Assembly: GCA_963779515.1 (NCBI GenBank)
Contig: CAVZYN010000018.1
Coordinates: 248,001 to 312,000, forward strand
Direction: 5' to 3'
DNA: 64,000 bases
From: CAVZYN01 sp963779515
GTDB lineage: Bacteria > Pseudomonadota > Alphaproteobacteria > Rhizobiales > Hyphomicrobiaceae
The notes under the pieces were generated by a model. It saw only the letters and a list, made by a program, of their open reading frames with translations. It had not been told where the DNA came from and ran no database searches. Position numbers and translations under genes: made by a program. Shown piece after piece: positions 44,784 to 53,418 of this stretch (its first letter is position 1; every line of letters begins with the position of its first letter).

Positions 44784-46298
44784 TTATCGGGGAAACCGGG
44801 CATTGGATTCGACCACATTGAGATCCATGTGGTTGCGCATGTAGCGCTCCGACGCCTTCTGCAGCGGCTGGAAATCCCACGGATAGTACGTGCCGTGTCT
44901 GAGCGCCGCGTGGATCAGCAGCCGGTTACGCTGGCTCTCGCGCACCGCCGTGTCGAACGCGGCGAGATCCCATCGTTGCCGGATGATCGCACGAAAGCGG
45001 GCCACTACCTCGGCACAATCAGTGTCGGCGGCTCGATTGATCCGCTCCGCAGGATCGGCGGCAATGTCGAACAGCTGATCAGGGTCCACCGGGCAATGCG
45101 TGAACTTCCACCGCCCTTGCCGCAGCATGATCATCGGCGCGATCGACCCCTCCGCGGTGTACTCGGCGACAACAAGACGATCATCGTCCGGCTTGCCCTG
45201 CGCCAACGCCGCCAGACCGGATAGCCCGCCGCCATCAACTCTCGCTAGCGCCAGCAGCATTGCCGCGACCTCCGTCGTCGACACCGGCGCGGTCACCCGC
45301 CGCGCCAGGAAGCGCTTTGGCGCATGCAGCATCAGCGGCACGCGCGCCGAGCCCTCGAGAAAACTCATCTTGAACCACATGCCGCGCTCGCCGAGCATCT
45401 CGCCATGATCCGAGCAGAACACGATGACGGTCTCGCGCTCGAACTGGCACGCGGCGAGCGTCGCCAGCAGCTCCCCAATCTTGTCGTCGAGATAGCTGAT
45501 GTTGGCGCAATAGGCGCGGCGCGAGTCCATCATCTGCCGCTCGGTGATCTGATAGGCGCCCATGTCGCTTGCGTGGTAGAGCCGCTGACTGTGCAGATCG
45601 AGCGAGTCAAACGGGATCGGCGCCTGTGCTGGCGGCGGCACCGACCCATCCGGATAGAGGTTCCAGTACTTCGGCCGCGCCACGAACGGGTCGTGCGGAT
45701 GCGTGAAACTCACCGTCAGGCAGAACGGCTGGTCCTTGTCGCCCGTGCGCGCCTTGTGCAGCAGCCTCTGATTGGCGAGAAACGCCACTTCGTCGTCGAA
45801 CTCGAGCTGGTTGGTGATCTCCGCCGTGCCCGCCGCCGTCACCGAACCGAGATTGTGATACCACCAGTCGATCCGCTCGCCGGGCTTGGTCCAGTCCGGC
45901 GTCCACCCGTAATCGGCGGGGTAGACATCGGTCGTCAGCCGCTCTTCGAATCCGTGCAATTGGTCCGGCCCGACGAAATGCATCTTACCGCTGAGGACCG
46001 TGTCGTAGCCCGCACCGCGCAAGTGATGGGCAAACGTCGGCAGCGACGATGGAAACTCCGCCGCGTTGTCATAGACCCCGGTACGCGATGGCAACTGCCC
46101 CGTCATGAACGCCGCCCGCGATGGCGCGCACAGCGGGCTCGGGCAATAGGTGTTGGTGAAGTCGACGCCCTCGCCATAGAGCCGGCGGAGGTTGGGCACC
46201 TTGAGAAATGGCGCAGGGCCAGCCGGAAAGAACGTCCCCGTCAGCTGATCGACCATAACGATCAGGAAGTTCGGTCTTTGGTTCGTCTCGCGGATCAT
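44784..46298 (-). CDS. betC: Choline-sulfatase
   Basis: Type I sulfatase of 504 residues. The sulfatase signature C-x-P-S-R is at Cys57 (CAPSR), the residue converted to formylglycine; FLIVMVDQ near the N-terminus and SDHG near 320 supply metal ligands. Segments closely matching BetC are GQLPSRTGVYDNAAEFPS, VLSGKMHFVGPDQLHGFEERL, YPADYGWTPDW and VSFTHPHDPFVAR, and the C-terminal choline-sulfatase region is present. It hydrolyses choline-O-sulfate to choline and sulfate. No signal peptide is seen, in line with a cytoplasmic enzyme. It heads an operon with two demethylating flavoproteins, so choline carbon can be carried toward glycine; betA and betB are not in the window. Confidence 0.92.
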   Translation of the reverse strand: MIRETNQRPNFLIVMVDQLTGTFFPAGPAPFLKVPNLRRLYGEGVDFTNTYCPSPLCAPSRAAFMTGQLPSRTGVYDNAAEFPSSLPTFAHHLRGAGYDTVLSGKMHFVGPDQLHGFEERLTTDVYPADYGWTPDWTKPGERIDWWYHNLGSVTAAGTAEITNQLEFDDEVAFLANQRLLHKARTGDKDQPFCLTVSFTHPHDPFVARPKYWNLYPDGSVPPPAQAPIPFDSLDLHSQRLYHASDMGAYQITERQMMDSRRAYCANISYLDDKIGELLATLAACQFERETVIVFCSDHGEMLGERGMWFKMSFLEGSARVPLMLHAPKRFLARRVTAPVSTTEVAAMLLALARVDGGGLSGLAALAQGKPDDDRLVVAEYTAEGSIAPMIMLRQGRWKFTHCPVDPDQLFDIAADPAERINRAADTDCAEVVARFRAIIRQRWDLAAFDTAVRESQRNRLLIHAALRHGTYYPWDFQPLQKASERYMRNHMDLNVVESNARFPR

Positions 46299-46469
46299 CG
46301 CTTCTCGTCCAGATTCCAGCGCAACTAGTCTTTGGGATTGGATAGCATGGGGAAGTGGACCGCACTGAACTCAGGAGTTGGAACCGTGCTCATAAGATAG
46401 AAATTACCTGGCCTCCGTCAATCTTGGAGACGGTTGCCCGCAAAAATGGCAGTTGGCGCCCAATATCGG

Positions 46470-47906
46470 TTAGGGCGGCAGGTGCGCGCCATGCGCCGTG
46501 GACGCAAGGCCATCGCCGCGCGTCAGCACATGGAACCGGCTGATCAGCAGGACGGCGAAGGCGACGAGCCCGATCGTGAGCGCAATCCAGATGCCGATGG
46601 CGCCGAGGCCAAAGGTAAAGCCGAGCAACAGCGCCGCGACGAATCCAATGGCCCAGTAACTAAGTACGGCGAGTAAGAGCGGCACGCGCGTGTCGTTGAG
46701 GCCGCGGAGTGCGCCGCCAGCGACCGTCTGCAGCCCATCGGCGACGAAGAAGCTCGCGCCAACGACGAGCAATCGAGAGGCAAGCGCGACGGTTTCAGTG
46801 GCACTGGCCGCACCGCCGCCGAGAAAGAGTAACGGGATGTGATGCCGCGTTATGCCGACCAGCAGCGTCATCGCCGCCATGAAGATGGCAGCGAGCGCGA
46901 GCGCGGAAAATCCAGCGCGGCGCGCCGCCGCGGCGTCATTGCGTCCGATCGCTTGGCCGACGCGCACGGTCGCCGCCATCGAGATCCCAAACGGCACCAT
47001 GAACATGATCGCGGCCGTTTGCAACGCGATCTGATGCGCGGCGAGCGCCGTCGTACCAATCCGCCCCATGAGCAGTGCGGCGGCGGCAAAGAGACCAAAC
47101 TCGAGCAGGAACGCGCCGGAGATCGGCAGACCAATGGCGAATATTTTGGCCAACAGCTGGCCGTCGAAGCGCCAGAACCGGCCGAGCGGATGATACTTTT
47201 TGAACGGACGACGCGTGGCCACCACCCAGAAGACCGCCGCGCACATGGCGATGTTGACCAGTGTGGTCGCAAGACCGGCACCGAAGAGTTCGAGGCGCGG
47301 CAGCCCAAACGCACCATAGATCAGCGCGTAGGCGAGCAGCGCGTTGAGGGGAATGGCAAGGAGCGTGATCCAGAGCGCTGGCTCCGGCCGATTGACCGCC
47401 CCCATGAACCCGCGCACGGCGTTGAATGCCCAAGCGGGCACGAGACAGAGTGCGAGACCCGCGAGGTACTGGTGTGCGAGCGTTGCAACGTCCGGCGCCT
47501 GGCCGAGAAAAATCAAGATGTCCCGGCCCCACGTGAGCGACAGCGTCAGCGGCAATCCGAGCAGAACCGCGGCCCAAAGTCCCACCCGCAACGCGCGCCG
47601 CACAATGCGCGGATTGCGTGCGCCAAAGGCCTGCGCCGCGAGCGGTGAGACGGCCGACATCAGCCCCATGCCGACGACAAAGGCGGCAAAGAACACCGTA
47701 TGGGCCAGCGAGGCCGCGGCGATCACGTTGTCGCCAAGCCGGCCCAGCATGACGAGATCCGTCGTCAGCATCGCGACCTGGCCGAGCTGCGTTAGCACCA
47801 TCGGCAGGGCGAGCTTCACAGTCTCGATGATGTCGCGACACACCGCACTCGGCGCAATGTCCGCGCGCCCCGCGGTAGCCGCCAGTTCAAGATTGGGGGA
47901 TGTCAT
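46470..47906 (-). CDS. MATE family efflux transporter (NorM type)
   Basis: Multidrug/cation antiporter of 478 residues with twelve hydrophobic helices in two related halves. Typical segments are ALPMVLTQLGQVAMLTTDLVMLGRLG near 30, GLMSAVSPLAAQAFGARNP near 85 and GISMAATVRVGQAIGRND near 300. The ATG at 47906 fits the family length; ATG at 47969 would add 21 non-conserved residues, and neither has a strong ribosome-binding site. The substrate is unknown. It lies on the same strand as betC, 171 bases before it. Confidence 0.89.
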   Translation of the reverse strand: MTSPNLELAATAGRADIAPSAVCRDIIETVKLALPMVLTQLGQVAMLTTDLVMLGRLGDNVIAAASLAHTVFFAAFVVGMGLMSAVSPLAAQAFGARNPRIVRRALRVGLWAAVLLGLPLTLSLTWGRDILIFLGQAPDVATLAHQYLAGLALCLVPAWAFNAVRGFMGAVNRPEPALWITLLAIPLNALLAYALIYGAFGLPRLELFGAGLATTLVNIAMCAAVFWVVATRRPFKKYHPLGRFWRFDGQLLAKIFAIGLPISGAFLLEFGLFAAAALLMGRIGTTALAAHQIALQTAAIMFMVPFGISMAATVRVGQAIGRNDAAAARRAGFSALALAAIFMAAMTLLVGITRHHIPLLFLGGGAASATETVALASRLLVVGASFFVADGLQTVAGGALRGLNDTRVPLLLAVLSYWAIGFVAALLLGFTFGLGAIGIWIALTIGLVAFAVLLISRFHVLTRGDGLASTAHGAHLPP

Positions 47907-47979
47907 ATCGCAAGGTATGCACCGATCCCGAGCGCGACGCAGCAAGATTTGGGGGAACGGCCGCGGCACCGCGTGAAAG

Positions 47980-48033
47980 ACGCGACAGAGGCGAAGCGTG
48001 CGGGCGCTTCGCCTCTGCCACGGTGTCGCGTCT
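47980..48033. repeat. 54-base two-tier hairpin
   Basis: Perfect inner stem of 12 base pairs, AGAGGCGAAGCG (47988-47999) with CGCTTCGCCTCT (48006-48017) around a six-base loop. A second perfect 8-base stem encloses it: GACGCGAC (47980-47987) with GTCGCGTC (48026-48033). It lies between the start of the MATE gene and the end of the DUF1127 gene, both on the minus strand. On that strand it is followed by TTTC only, so it is a weak candidate terminator for the small-protein genes; a dispersed palindromic repeat is also possible. Nothing else is visible between 47907 and 48178. Confidence 0.6.
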
Positions 48034-48178
48034 CAGTCACGCTGCGACACGACAGGCTTTGCTGATCTCAGCGATGCGTCTGTGGCCTGTTTCACAGCTG
48101 CCGCCAAGCACAGGGACTTGCGGAAATCGCGCCCGCGGTTTCAATATTGAGCACGTGTTCGGGCCCGTTCTCGATCGA

Positions 48179-48469
48179 TCAATCACGATGTCGCGTGACG
48201 ATGCGCGGTTCGGTTCGCCCAAGGGGGTGCGGAAGTTCAACGCGCTCGAACCCGATATCGCGCAGTGTCCGGTCATCGAGATCGCCAAGGCTCAAGACAT
48301 CGCGGCGATGCCGGAGGCCGTCGAGAGAGTGGCCGAACGTGCGGCGTGCGGTGATCCAGGCGCGTCGCGCAAGGCCGCCATGCAGGCGTGCATGGGCGTT
48401 CGCGCGCCCAAGTGCGCGCCTGGGCGGCCATGCGACCTCCGCGGGTCGCGGTGTGCGAAATGCAATCAT
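48179..48469 (-). CDS. DUF1127 domain-containing protein
   Basis: Basic 96-residue protein. The C-terminal half is a DUF1127 domain: Arg-rich helix AWITARRTFGHSLDGLRHRRDVLSLG, then DLDDRTLRDIGFERVEL, the L-DD-x-L-x-DIG signature. The N-terminal part is Pro/Arg-rich. ATG at 48469 is chosen because AGGA lies eight bases upstream; ATG at 48475 is too close to it. Small DUF1127 proteins in alphaproteobacteria have been linked to RNA and phosphate or carbon metabolism control, but the role of this longer version is unknown. Confidence 0.72.
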   Translation of the reverse strand: MIAFRTPRPAEVAWPPRRALGRANAHARLHGGLARRAWITARRTFGHSLDGLRHRRDVLSLGDLDDRTLRDIGFERVELPHPLGRTEPRIVTRHRD

Positions 48470-48550
48470 GATCATCGTCCTTTTTTGTTTGGGTCGTTCT
48501 CCGATTATCGGGGTGCTCAAGCCCGATAGTCGAAGTCAGCGCGCCTCCGA

Positions 48551-48745
48551 TCAGCGGAAATTGTCAGGGTTGATGGCGCGGCTTCGTCGTGCTGTTCGGC
48601 ATGGGTTCTCGACATCGGCGGCGTTGGCTTGCGCGACGACGGCCTCGAGCCTCCGTGCGACGATGCGCGCCAAGGGCCGCATGAGTGCGCGACCACCCGA
48701 CGAGGCGGCGCGGCGCATCCAGCCGGTGTTCATCAAAATGCTCAT
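48551..48745 (-). CDS. Small Arg/Ala-rich hypothetical protein
   Basis: Predicted 64-residue protein starting MSILMNTGWMRRAAS, with GAGGA seven bases before the ATG. Its middle is a basic amphipathic helix (RPLARIVARRLEAVVAQ) and it ends INPDNFR. I recognise no family. It is 81 bases upstream of the DUF1127 gene on the same strand, and both are Arg-rich, so they may be co-transcribed. The 264 bases from 48746 to the LysR start contain no other supported gene. Confidence 0.45.
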   Translation of the reverse strand: MSILMNTGWMRRAASSGGRALMRPLARIVARRLEAVVAQANAADVENPCRTARRSRAINPDNFR

Positions 48746-49009
48746 ATCATTATCCTCAATATGACGTTTTTCGGGGGAGACGACCCGCCATTTGATCAAC
48801 GCCCACGCCGCATAAAGTCCGTCGCGGTTAGAGCGTCCGATCCGGTATGGTAGGGCCGCGGATGCCGCACAATCTGATGCAACATCCCGCGGCGCGCTGC
48901 GTCAATATTGGCGCAGCGTCGACGCAAGCACGGATGCAGCCTCCGGTGTTGAAATGCCAATCGTATGTCGTGATGCGTCTATAAGGCAGGCTTTGAGATC
49001 AAACAGGTC

Positions 49010-49945
49010 ATGCGCAATCTCAATCTCGATCAATTGCAGACTTTCGCGACCGTGATCGAACACGCAAGCTTTTCTGCCGCCGCGCGTGCGTTGAACCTCA
49101 CGCAGCCCGCCGTGAGCATGCAAGTGAAGGATCTCGAGGAGCGGCTCGGCGTGCAGCTGGTCGAACGCACCGGGCGCCGCATTCTGGCGACGGCTGCCGG
49201 CCGGGACCTGCTGCAACATGTGCAGACCATCCAGCGCGAAAGCGAACGTGCCGTGCAAACCATGCGGCGGCATCGCGACGGATGGCTCGGCCAAGTGCGG
49301 ATCGGTGCGAGCACGACGGCGTTGATCTATCATATGCCGCCGGTGTTGCAGCATCTGCGCAGCAAGCATCCCAATGTCGAGATCAGAGTCGTCACCGGAA
49401 CGACCACGACGATCGTCGATCAGTTGATGCGCAACGCGCTGGATCTCGGCGTCGTCACGTTGCCGATCGCCGAGGCCAATCTCGACATCACACCGATCCT
49501 GACCGAACCGCTGGTGGCGATTTTTGCGGCGGGCGCGAACCATCTGCCGAAGATGGTTTCGCCAGCGGCCTTTGTCGAGATGGGACCAATGCTGGAGTTG
49601 CCGCGCGCACAGGTGCGCGGACTGATCGATCAGTGGTTGACGGCGGGCGGAACGGTAGCGCGTCCGCTGATGGAACTCGACAACATCGAGGCCATTAAAA
49701 CCATCGTTGCGGCCGGCCTTGGCGCCTCGATCGTGCCGGGCGTGGTCGTCACCGGCGATCACGCCGATCATCGGCTCGTGGTGCGGCCGCTTGATCCACC
49801 GCTCGAACGCACGCTTGCGCTCGTCGAGCGGCGTGGCGAAGCAATCGATGCGGCGCGCGCGCGCGTGAAGGCGGCGTTGCTGGGCCTCGCCGCGCGGCCG
49901 CAGTTTCGTGTGACCAAGCGCGCAGTTCTCAGTCGATCCGGATGA
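49010..49945 (+). CDS. LysR family transcriptional regulator
   Basis: LysR regulator of 311 residues. The N-terminal HTH is LDQLQTFATVIEHASFSAAARALNLTQPAVSMQVKDLEERLGVQL (residues 6-50), and the effector domain follows from about 92 (GQVRIGASTTALIYHMPPVLQHLRSKHPNVEI). Its 3' end overlaps the convergent quinone oxidoreductase by 17 bases. A LysR protein usually controls a divergent neighbour; here the upstream divergent genes are the two small Arg-rich proteins. Target and ligand are unknown. Confidence 0.92.
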   Translation: MRNLNLDQLQTFATVIEHASFSAAARALNLTQPAVSMQVKDLEERLGVQLVERTGRRILATAAGRDLLQHVQTIQRESERAVQTMRRHRDGWLGQVRIGASTTALIYHMPPVLQHLRSKHPNVEIRVVTGTTTTIVDQLMRNALDLGVVTLPIAEANLDITPILTEPLVAIFAAGANHLPKMVSPAAFVEMGPMLELPRAQVRGLIDQWLTAGGTVARPLMELDNIEAIKTIVAAGLGASIVPGVVVTGDHADHRLVVRPLDPPLERTLALVERRGEAIDAARARVKAALLGLAARPQFRVTKRAVLSRSG

Positions 49946-50906
49946 TGACTTTGCCAGTTACCACGCGGGCATCGAGCGCGCGAATCGCATCCGCCGTCTC
50001 GGCCAGCGGATAGACGGCGTGCGTCTTCGGCTTGAGCTTTCCGGCAGCGACCCAGCCGAGCACGTCGGCGATGTCGGCGCGTTGCGAACTCGGATCGCGC
50101 GTCGCATGCTCGCCCCAGAACACGCCGATGATCGCGCAGTTCTTGAGCAGCGCCAGATTGAGCGGGATTTTCGGGATCTGGCCGGCCGCAAAGCCGACGA
50201 CCAGGAACCGGCCGTCCCAGGCGATGGCGCGTAGCGCTGCCTCGGCATAGTCGCCACCAACGCAATCGTAAATCACATCGACGCCACGCCCGCCGGTCTT
50301 GTCGCGCAGCGCCGTTTTTAGGTCTGTCGTGGCGTAGTTGATGACGTCGTCCGCGCCATGCGCGGCGCAGACAGCGAGCTTCTCGTCCGACGAGGCCGCC
50401 GCGATCACGCGCGCCCCCATCAGTTTCGCGATTTCGACGGCGGCAAGCCCTGCGCCGCCCGAGGCGCCGAGCACGGCTACTGTTTCCCCTGCCTTGAGGT
50501 GGCCGCGGTCCTTGAGGCCATGCGTCGCGGTGCCGTAAGTGACCGTGACGCCGGCCGCGACGTCGTCGCTGACGCCCGTCGGGATCGCCACCAGAACCTC
50601 GGCTTTGACCACGACTTTTTCGGCCGCTGCCCCCCAGCCGCAATAGCCGCAGACCCGGTCGCCCGGCTTGACCACCGTGACCCCCGTACCGACGGAATCG
50701 ACGGCGCCCGCGAACTCGCTCGCCGGCGCGAACGGCAGCTCGGGTTTATACTGGTACTTTCCACGCGTGATCAGCGTGTCGAGGAAGTTGAGGGCCGCTG
50801 CCTTCACCCGGACGCGGACCTCGCCGGGGCCGACCATGGGTTCCGGCAGGTCCGACAGGACAATGCCGCCGGGCCCATCGAGGGACTTGCAGACCGCTGC
50901 CTTCAT
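49929..50906 (-). CDS. NADPH:quinone oxidoreductase family protein (zinc-free MDR)
   Basis: Medium-chain dehydrogenase/reductase of 325 residues, quinone-oxidoreductase type. The N-terminal GroES-like domain has FAPASEFAGAVDSVG near 60; the Rossmann motif is VLGASGGAGLAAVEIAKLMGARVIA near 145, and DVIYDCVGG near 210 fits NADPH enzymes of the CurA/QorA group. The zinc-binding Cys residues of alcohol dehydrogenases are missing. ATG at 50906 has GAGGAGG nine bases upstream. It reduces an unknown quinone or enone, possibly an enoyl-CoA-like compound. Confidence 0.9.
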   Translation of the reverse strand: MKAAVCKSLDGPGGIVLSDLPEPMVGPGEVRVRVKAAALNFLDTLITRGKYQYKPELPFAPASEFAGAVDSVGTGVTVVKPGDRVCGYCGWGAAAEKVVVKAEVLVAIPTGVSDDVAAGVTVTYGTATHGLKDRGHLKAGETVAVLGASGGAGLAAVEIAKLMGARVIAAASSDEKLAVCAAHGADDVINYATTDLKTALRDKTGGRGVDVIYDCVGGDYAEAALRAIAWDGRFLVVGFAAGQIPKIPLNLALLKNCAIIGVFWGEHATRDPSSQRADIADVLGWVAAGKLKPKTHAVYPLAETADAIRALDARVVTGKVIIRID

Positions 50907-50991
50907 GTGAGACCTCCTCGGTGATGGCGGCAGACCATGGAGCGGCGCCGCCGAATGCGCTACATGACCGCTCTCGACCAGCAGATCAAGT

Positions 50992-51555
50992 ATGGACCAC
51001 ATGGATCGCACGACCAACCAAGCGCACATGCGCGGATACTTCGCGATCGGTGCCGAGCGCATGTCTAAGGCACTGAACCTCGGCAATCTGATGCGGTCGG
51101 CGCATGGCTTCGGCGCGCATTTCACGTTCACGGTTGGCGCCACCTATCAGGCCCTGGAAGCCCGCGCTGACACGTCCAAGGGCCAGCAGCATCTGCCGCA
51201 CTACAATTGGTCGAGCCTTGATGAAATGACGCTGCCGCAAGGCTGCAAGCTGGTCGGCATCGAGCTCGTCGATGATGCGATCGCGCTCCCGTCGTTTCGT
51301 CATCCGTTGCGAGCAGCGTATGTGCTCGGGCCCGAGCACGGATCGCTGTCGCCAGCGCTGCTGGCGCGCTGCGACTATATCGTGAAGATTCCGACGAGTT
51401 TCTGCGTCAACGTGGCGATGGCCGGTGCGATCGTGATGTACGACCGCGTGTGCTCGCTCGGCCATTGGCCGCCGCGCCCCGTCAGGGAAGGCGCGCCGAC
51501 CGAGACGCTCGAGCCTCATGTGCGCGGGCCCCGTGTCTCACGCAAGGGGCTCTGA
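50992..51555 (+). CDS. SpoU/TrmH family RNA 2'-O-methyltransferase
   Basis: SPOUT-fold methyltransferase of 187 residues. Motif 1 is NLGNLMRSAHGFGA (N-x-G-x-x-x-R) near 30, motif 2 VLGPEHGSLSPALLARCDYIVKIP near 107, and motif 3 VNVAMAGAIVMYD near 140, which form the knotted SAM site. It methylates ribose in tRNA or rRNA; the exact target cannot be inferred. ATG at 50992 or 51001 could start the protein, neither with a good ribosome-binding site. The 3' end overlaps the convergent flbT gene by 18 bases. Confidence 0.85.
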   Translation: MDHMDRTTNQAHMRGYFAIGAERMSKALNLGNLMRSAHGFGAHFTFTVGATYQALEARADTSKGQQHLPHYNWSSLDEMTLPQGCKLVGIELVDDAIALPSFRHPLRAAYVLGPEHGSLSPALLARCDYIVKIPTSFCVNVAMAGAIVMYDRVCSLGHWPPRPVREGAPTETLEPHVRGPRVSRKGL

Positions 51556-51960
51556 ACGCCGCGCTGGGGTGGGCGCTCGCTGGAGATCCTCGAGGGCCGC
51601 GAGGTCGCGCAACGTCTTCAACGCCTCGATCAGTCGGTCCGCTGCGACGTGATTGGCGACAGCCGTGAGGCCGAGCCGCAAGGGCGCCGATGCCGCGGCG
51701 GCTTTGAGCATGGCGATCGCTTCGGTGCAGGCACGCCGCCGTGCGTCGTTGGCCTCCGGATCGGTAAGGAGCGCCTGCACCTCAATATAGATCTGTCGGA
51801 GCGGCGTCGTCGCGGCCTCGGGCGCCATAATGTAGGCGTCAAGCAGAAACACCGCCTCATTCAGCAGTTCGAGTGTCACCGCGCGATCGGCCCGGACCAG
51901 CGCGCCGTTGAGATAGACACGATCACCCGCCTTCAAAGCCAGCCGAAATCGCTTGGTCAT
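51538..51960 (-). CDS. flbT: FlbT-family flagellin mRNA regulator
   Basis: FlbT-like protein of 140 residues. Family hallmarks are LKAGDRVYLNGALVRADRAVTLELLNEAVFLLDAYIM (residues about 8-44) and ATTPLRQIYIEVQALLTDP (about 49-68). In Caulobacter FlbT binds the 5' leader of flagellin mRNA and limits its translation, normally paired with FlaF in a flagellar cluster. Here it stands alone between a methyltransferase and a Liv transporter, with no flaF or flagellin gene in the window. ATG at 51960 gives the family length; there is no clear ribosome-binding site. Confidence 0.83.
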   Translation of the reverse strand: MTKRFRLALKAGDRVYLNGALVRADRAVTLELLNEAVFLLDAYIMAPEAATTPLRQIYIEVQALLTDPEANDARRRACTEAIAMLKAAAASAPLRLGLTAVANHVAADRLIEALKTLRDLAALEDLQRAPTPARRSEPLA

Positions 51961-52117
51961 CTGAGGGGAATACGTGCTTTGGCGACCGCGCGGCCAGTGC
52001 AAATACAGGCAGCTTCGAGTCCTCTATCGTTTGGCGAACTTGCTTGCACCCGCCACGACCGATAAAAGCGTCTGAGGGCGTGCCTGCAGAAAAACAACGC
52101 TCAGGGAGGACACACAC

Positions 52118-53311
52118 ATGCCGATTCCGATGGCGAGACGGACAATTTTGACCGCGGGGGCCGGCGCCCTTGCCGCTTCGATCCTGGTACCCGGTGCCGT
52201 AGCCCAGGAGACCGTGAAAATCGGCCTCATCTTGCCGATGACAGGACCGTTCGCTTCGTCGGTCGGACGCCAGATCGATGCCTCGATCAAGACCTTCATC
52301 GCCCAGAACGGCGATACGGTCGCGGGCAAGAAGATCGAGATCATCCTCAAGGACGACGCCTCGACCGCGGACACGACCAAGCGTCTCGCGCAGGAACTCG
52401 TCGTCAACGACAAGGTGCACATTCTTGCAGGCTTCGGCTTGACGCCACTGGCGCTTGCCGCGGCTCCGGTGGCGCGTGAAGGCAAGGTGCCGCAGATCGT
52501 CATGGCCGCCGCCACATCGATGGTCACGGAGCAGTCGCCGTTCATCGTGCGCACCAGTTTCGCGGCGACCCAGCCAATTCCCCCACTCGCCGATTGGGCA
52601 TTCAAGAACAACATCAAGAAGGCCATGAGCCTGGTCGCCGACTTCGCGCCGGGACATGACATTGAAAAGGGGTTCGAGGAATTTTTCACCAAGGCCGGCG
52701 GCGCCGTGACCGAGAAGGTGCGCGTGCCCCTACGCAGCCCCGACTTCGCGCCGTTTCTGCAGCGCGTCGCCGACCAGAAGCCTGATGCGCTGTTCGTGTT
52801 CGTACCCGCCGGCATCGGCGCGCAGTTCATGAAGCAGTACGTCGAACGCGGCATGGACAAGTCCGGCATCAAACTGATCGCGACCGGCGACCTGACCGAC
52901 GACGACCTGCTCAACGGCATGGGCGACGTTGCGCTGGGTATCGTCAACTCGCACCATTACTCGGCGCACCACCAGAGCCCCGAGAACAAGGCCTACGTCG
53001 AGGGCTTCGCCAAAGTCACGAACGGCGGCCGCCCGAACTTCATGGGCGTCGGCGGCTATGACGGCATGCGCGCGATCTACGAGGCCTTGAAAAAGACTGG
53101 CGGCAAGACCGACGGCGAAGCCTTGGTCGCCGCGATGAAGGGCCTGAAATGGACCTCTCCGCGCGGCCCCGTGACGATCGATCCAGAGACGCGCGACATT
53201 ATCCAGAACATCTACATCCGCGAAGTGAAGAAGGTCGACGGACAACTCTTTAACGTCGAATTTGCGACCATCGAAAACGTGAAGGATCCAGTGAAGGCGG
53301 CGAAGAAGTGA
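52118..53311 (+). CDS. Branched-chain amino-acid-type ABC transporter substrate-binding protein (LivK-like)
   Basis: Periplasmic binding protein of 397 residues (peripla_BP_6). It begins with a likely Tat signal, ARRTILTAGAGALAAS, and is cleaved near GAVAQE. The mature part starts VKIGLILPMTGPFASSVGRQ; later features are FGLTPLALAAAPVARE near 108, FVFVPAGIGAQFMKQY near 228 and YDGMRAIYEALKKTGG near 313. The ligand may be an aliphatic amino acid, amide, urea or an aromatic acid. A 107-base gap with a palindrome separates it from the first permease gene. Confidence 0.9.
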   Translation: MPIPMARRTILTAGAGALAASILVPGAVAQETVKIGLILPMTGPFASSVGRQIDASIKTFIAQNGDTVAGKKIEIILKDDASTADTTKRLAQELVVNDKVHILAGFGLTPLALAAAPVAREGKVPQIVMAAATSMVTEQSPFIVRTSFAATQPIPPLADWAFKNNIKKAMSLVADFAPGHDIEKGFEEFFTKAGGAVTEKVRVPLRSPDFAPFLQRVADQKPDALFVFVPAGIGAQFMKQYVERGMDKSGIKLIATGDLTDDDLLNGMGDVALGIVNSHHYSAHHQSPENKAYVEGFAKVTNGGRPNFMGVGGYDGMRAIYEALKKTGGKTDGEALVAAMKGLKWTSPRGPVTIDPETRDIIQNIYIREVKKVDGQLFNVEFATIENVKDPVKAAKK

Positions 53312-53377
53312 GTGTCTGCTTCTGATCCTGCCGCTCGCGCTGTTGGGGCCTGTGCTCGCAGCCGCCCTTCACCCCGA

Positions 53378-53408
53378 CCCTCTCCCCATAAGAACGGGGA
53401 GGGGGAGA
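53378..53408. repeat. GC-rich palindrome (REP-like) between livK-like and livH-like genes
   Basis: CTCTCCCC (53380-53387) and GGGGAGGG (53396-53403) form an imperfect inverted repeat around ATAAGAAC, preceded by CACCCCGACC. Sequences of the form CCCTCTCCCCGTAAGAACGG are very common short repeats in alphaproteobacterial genomes, which is from memory. It lies ten bases before the permease ATG, and its GGGGAGGGGG arm may also serve as ribosome-binding site. Confidence 0.5.
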
Positions 53409-53418
53409 GCCTCCGGCC

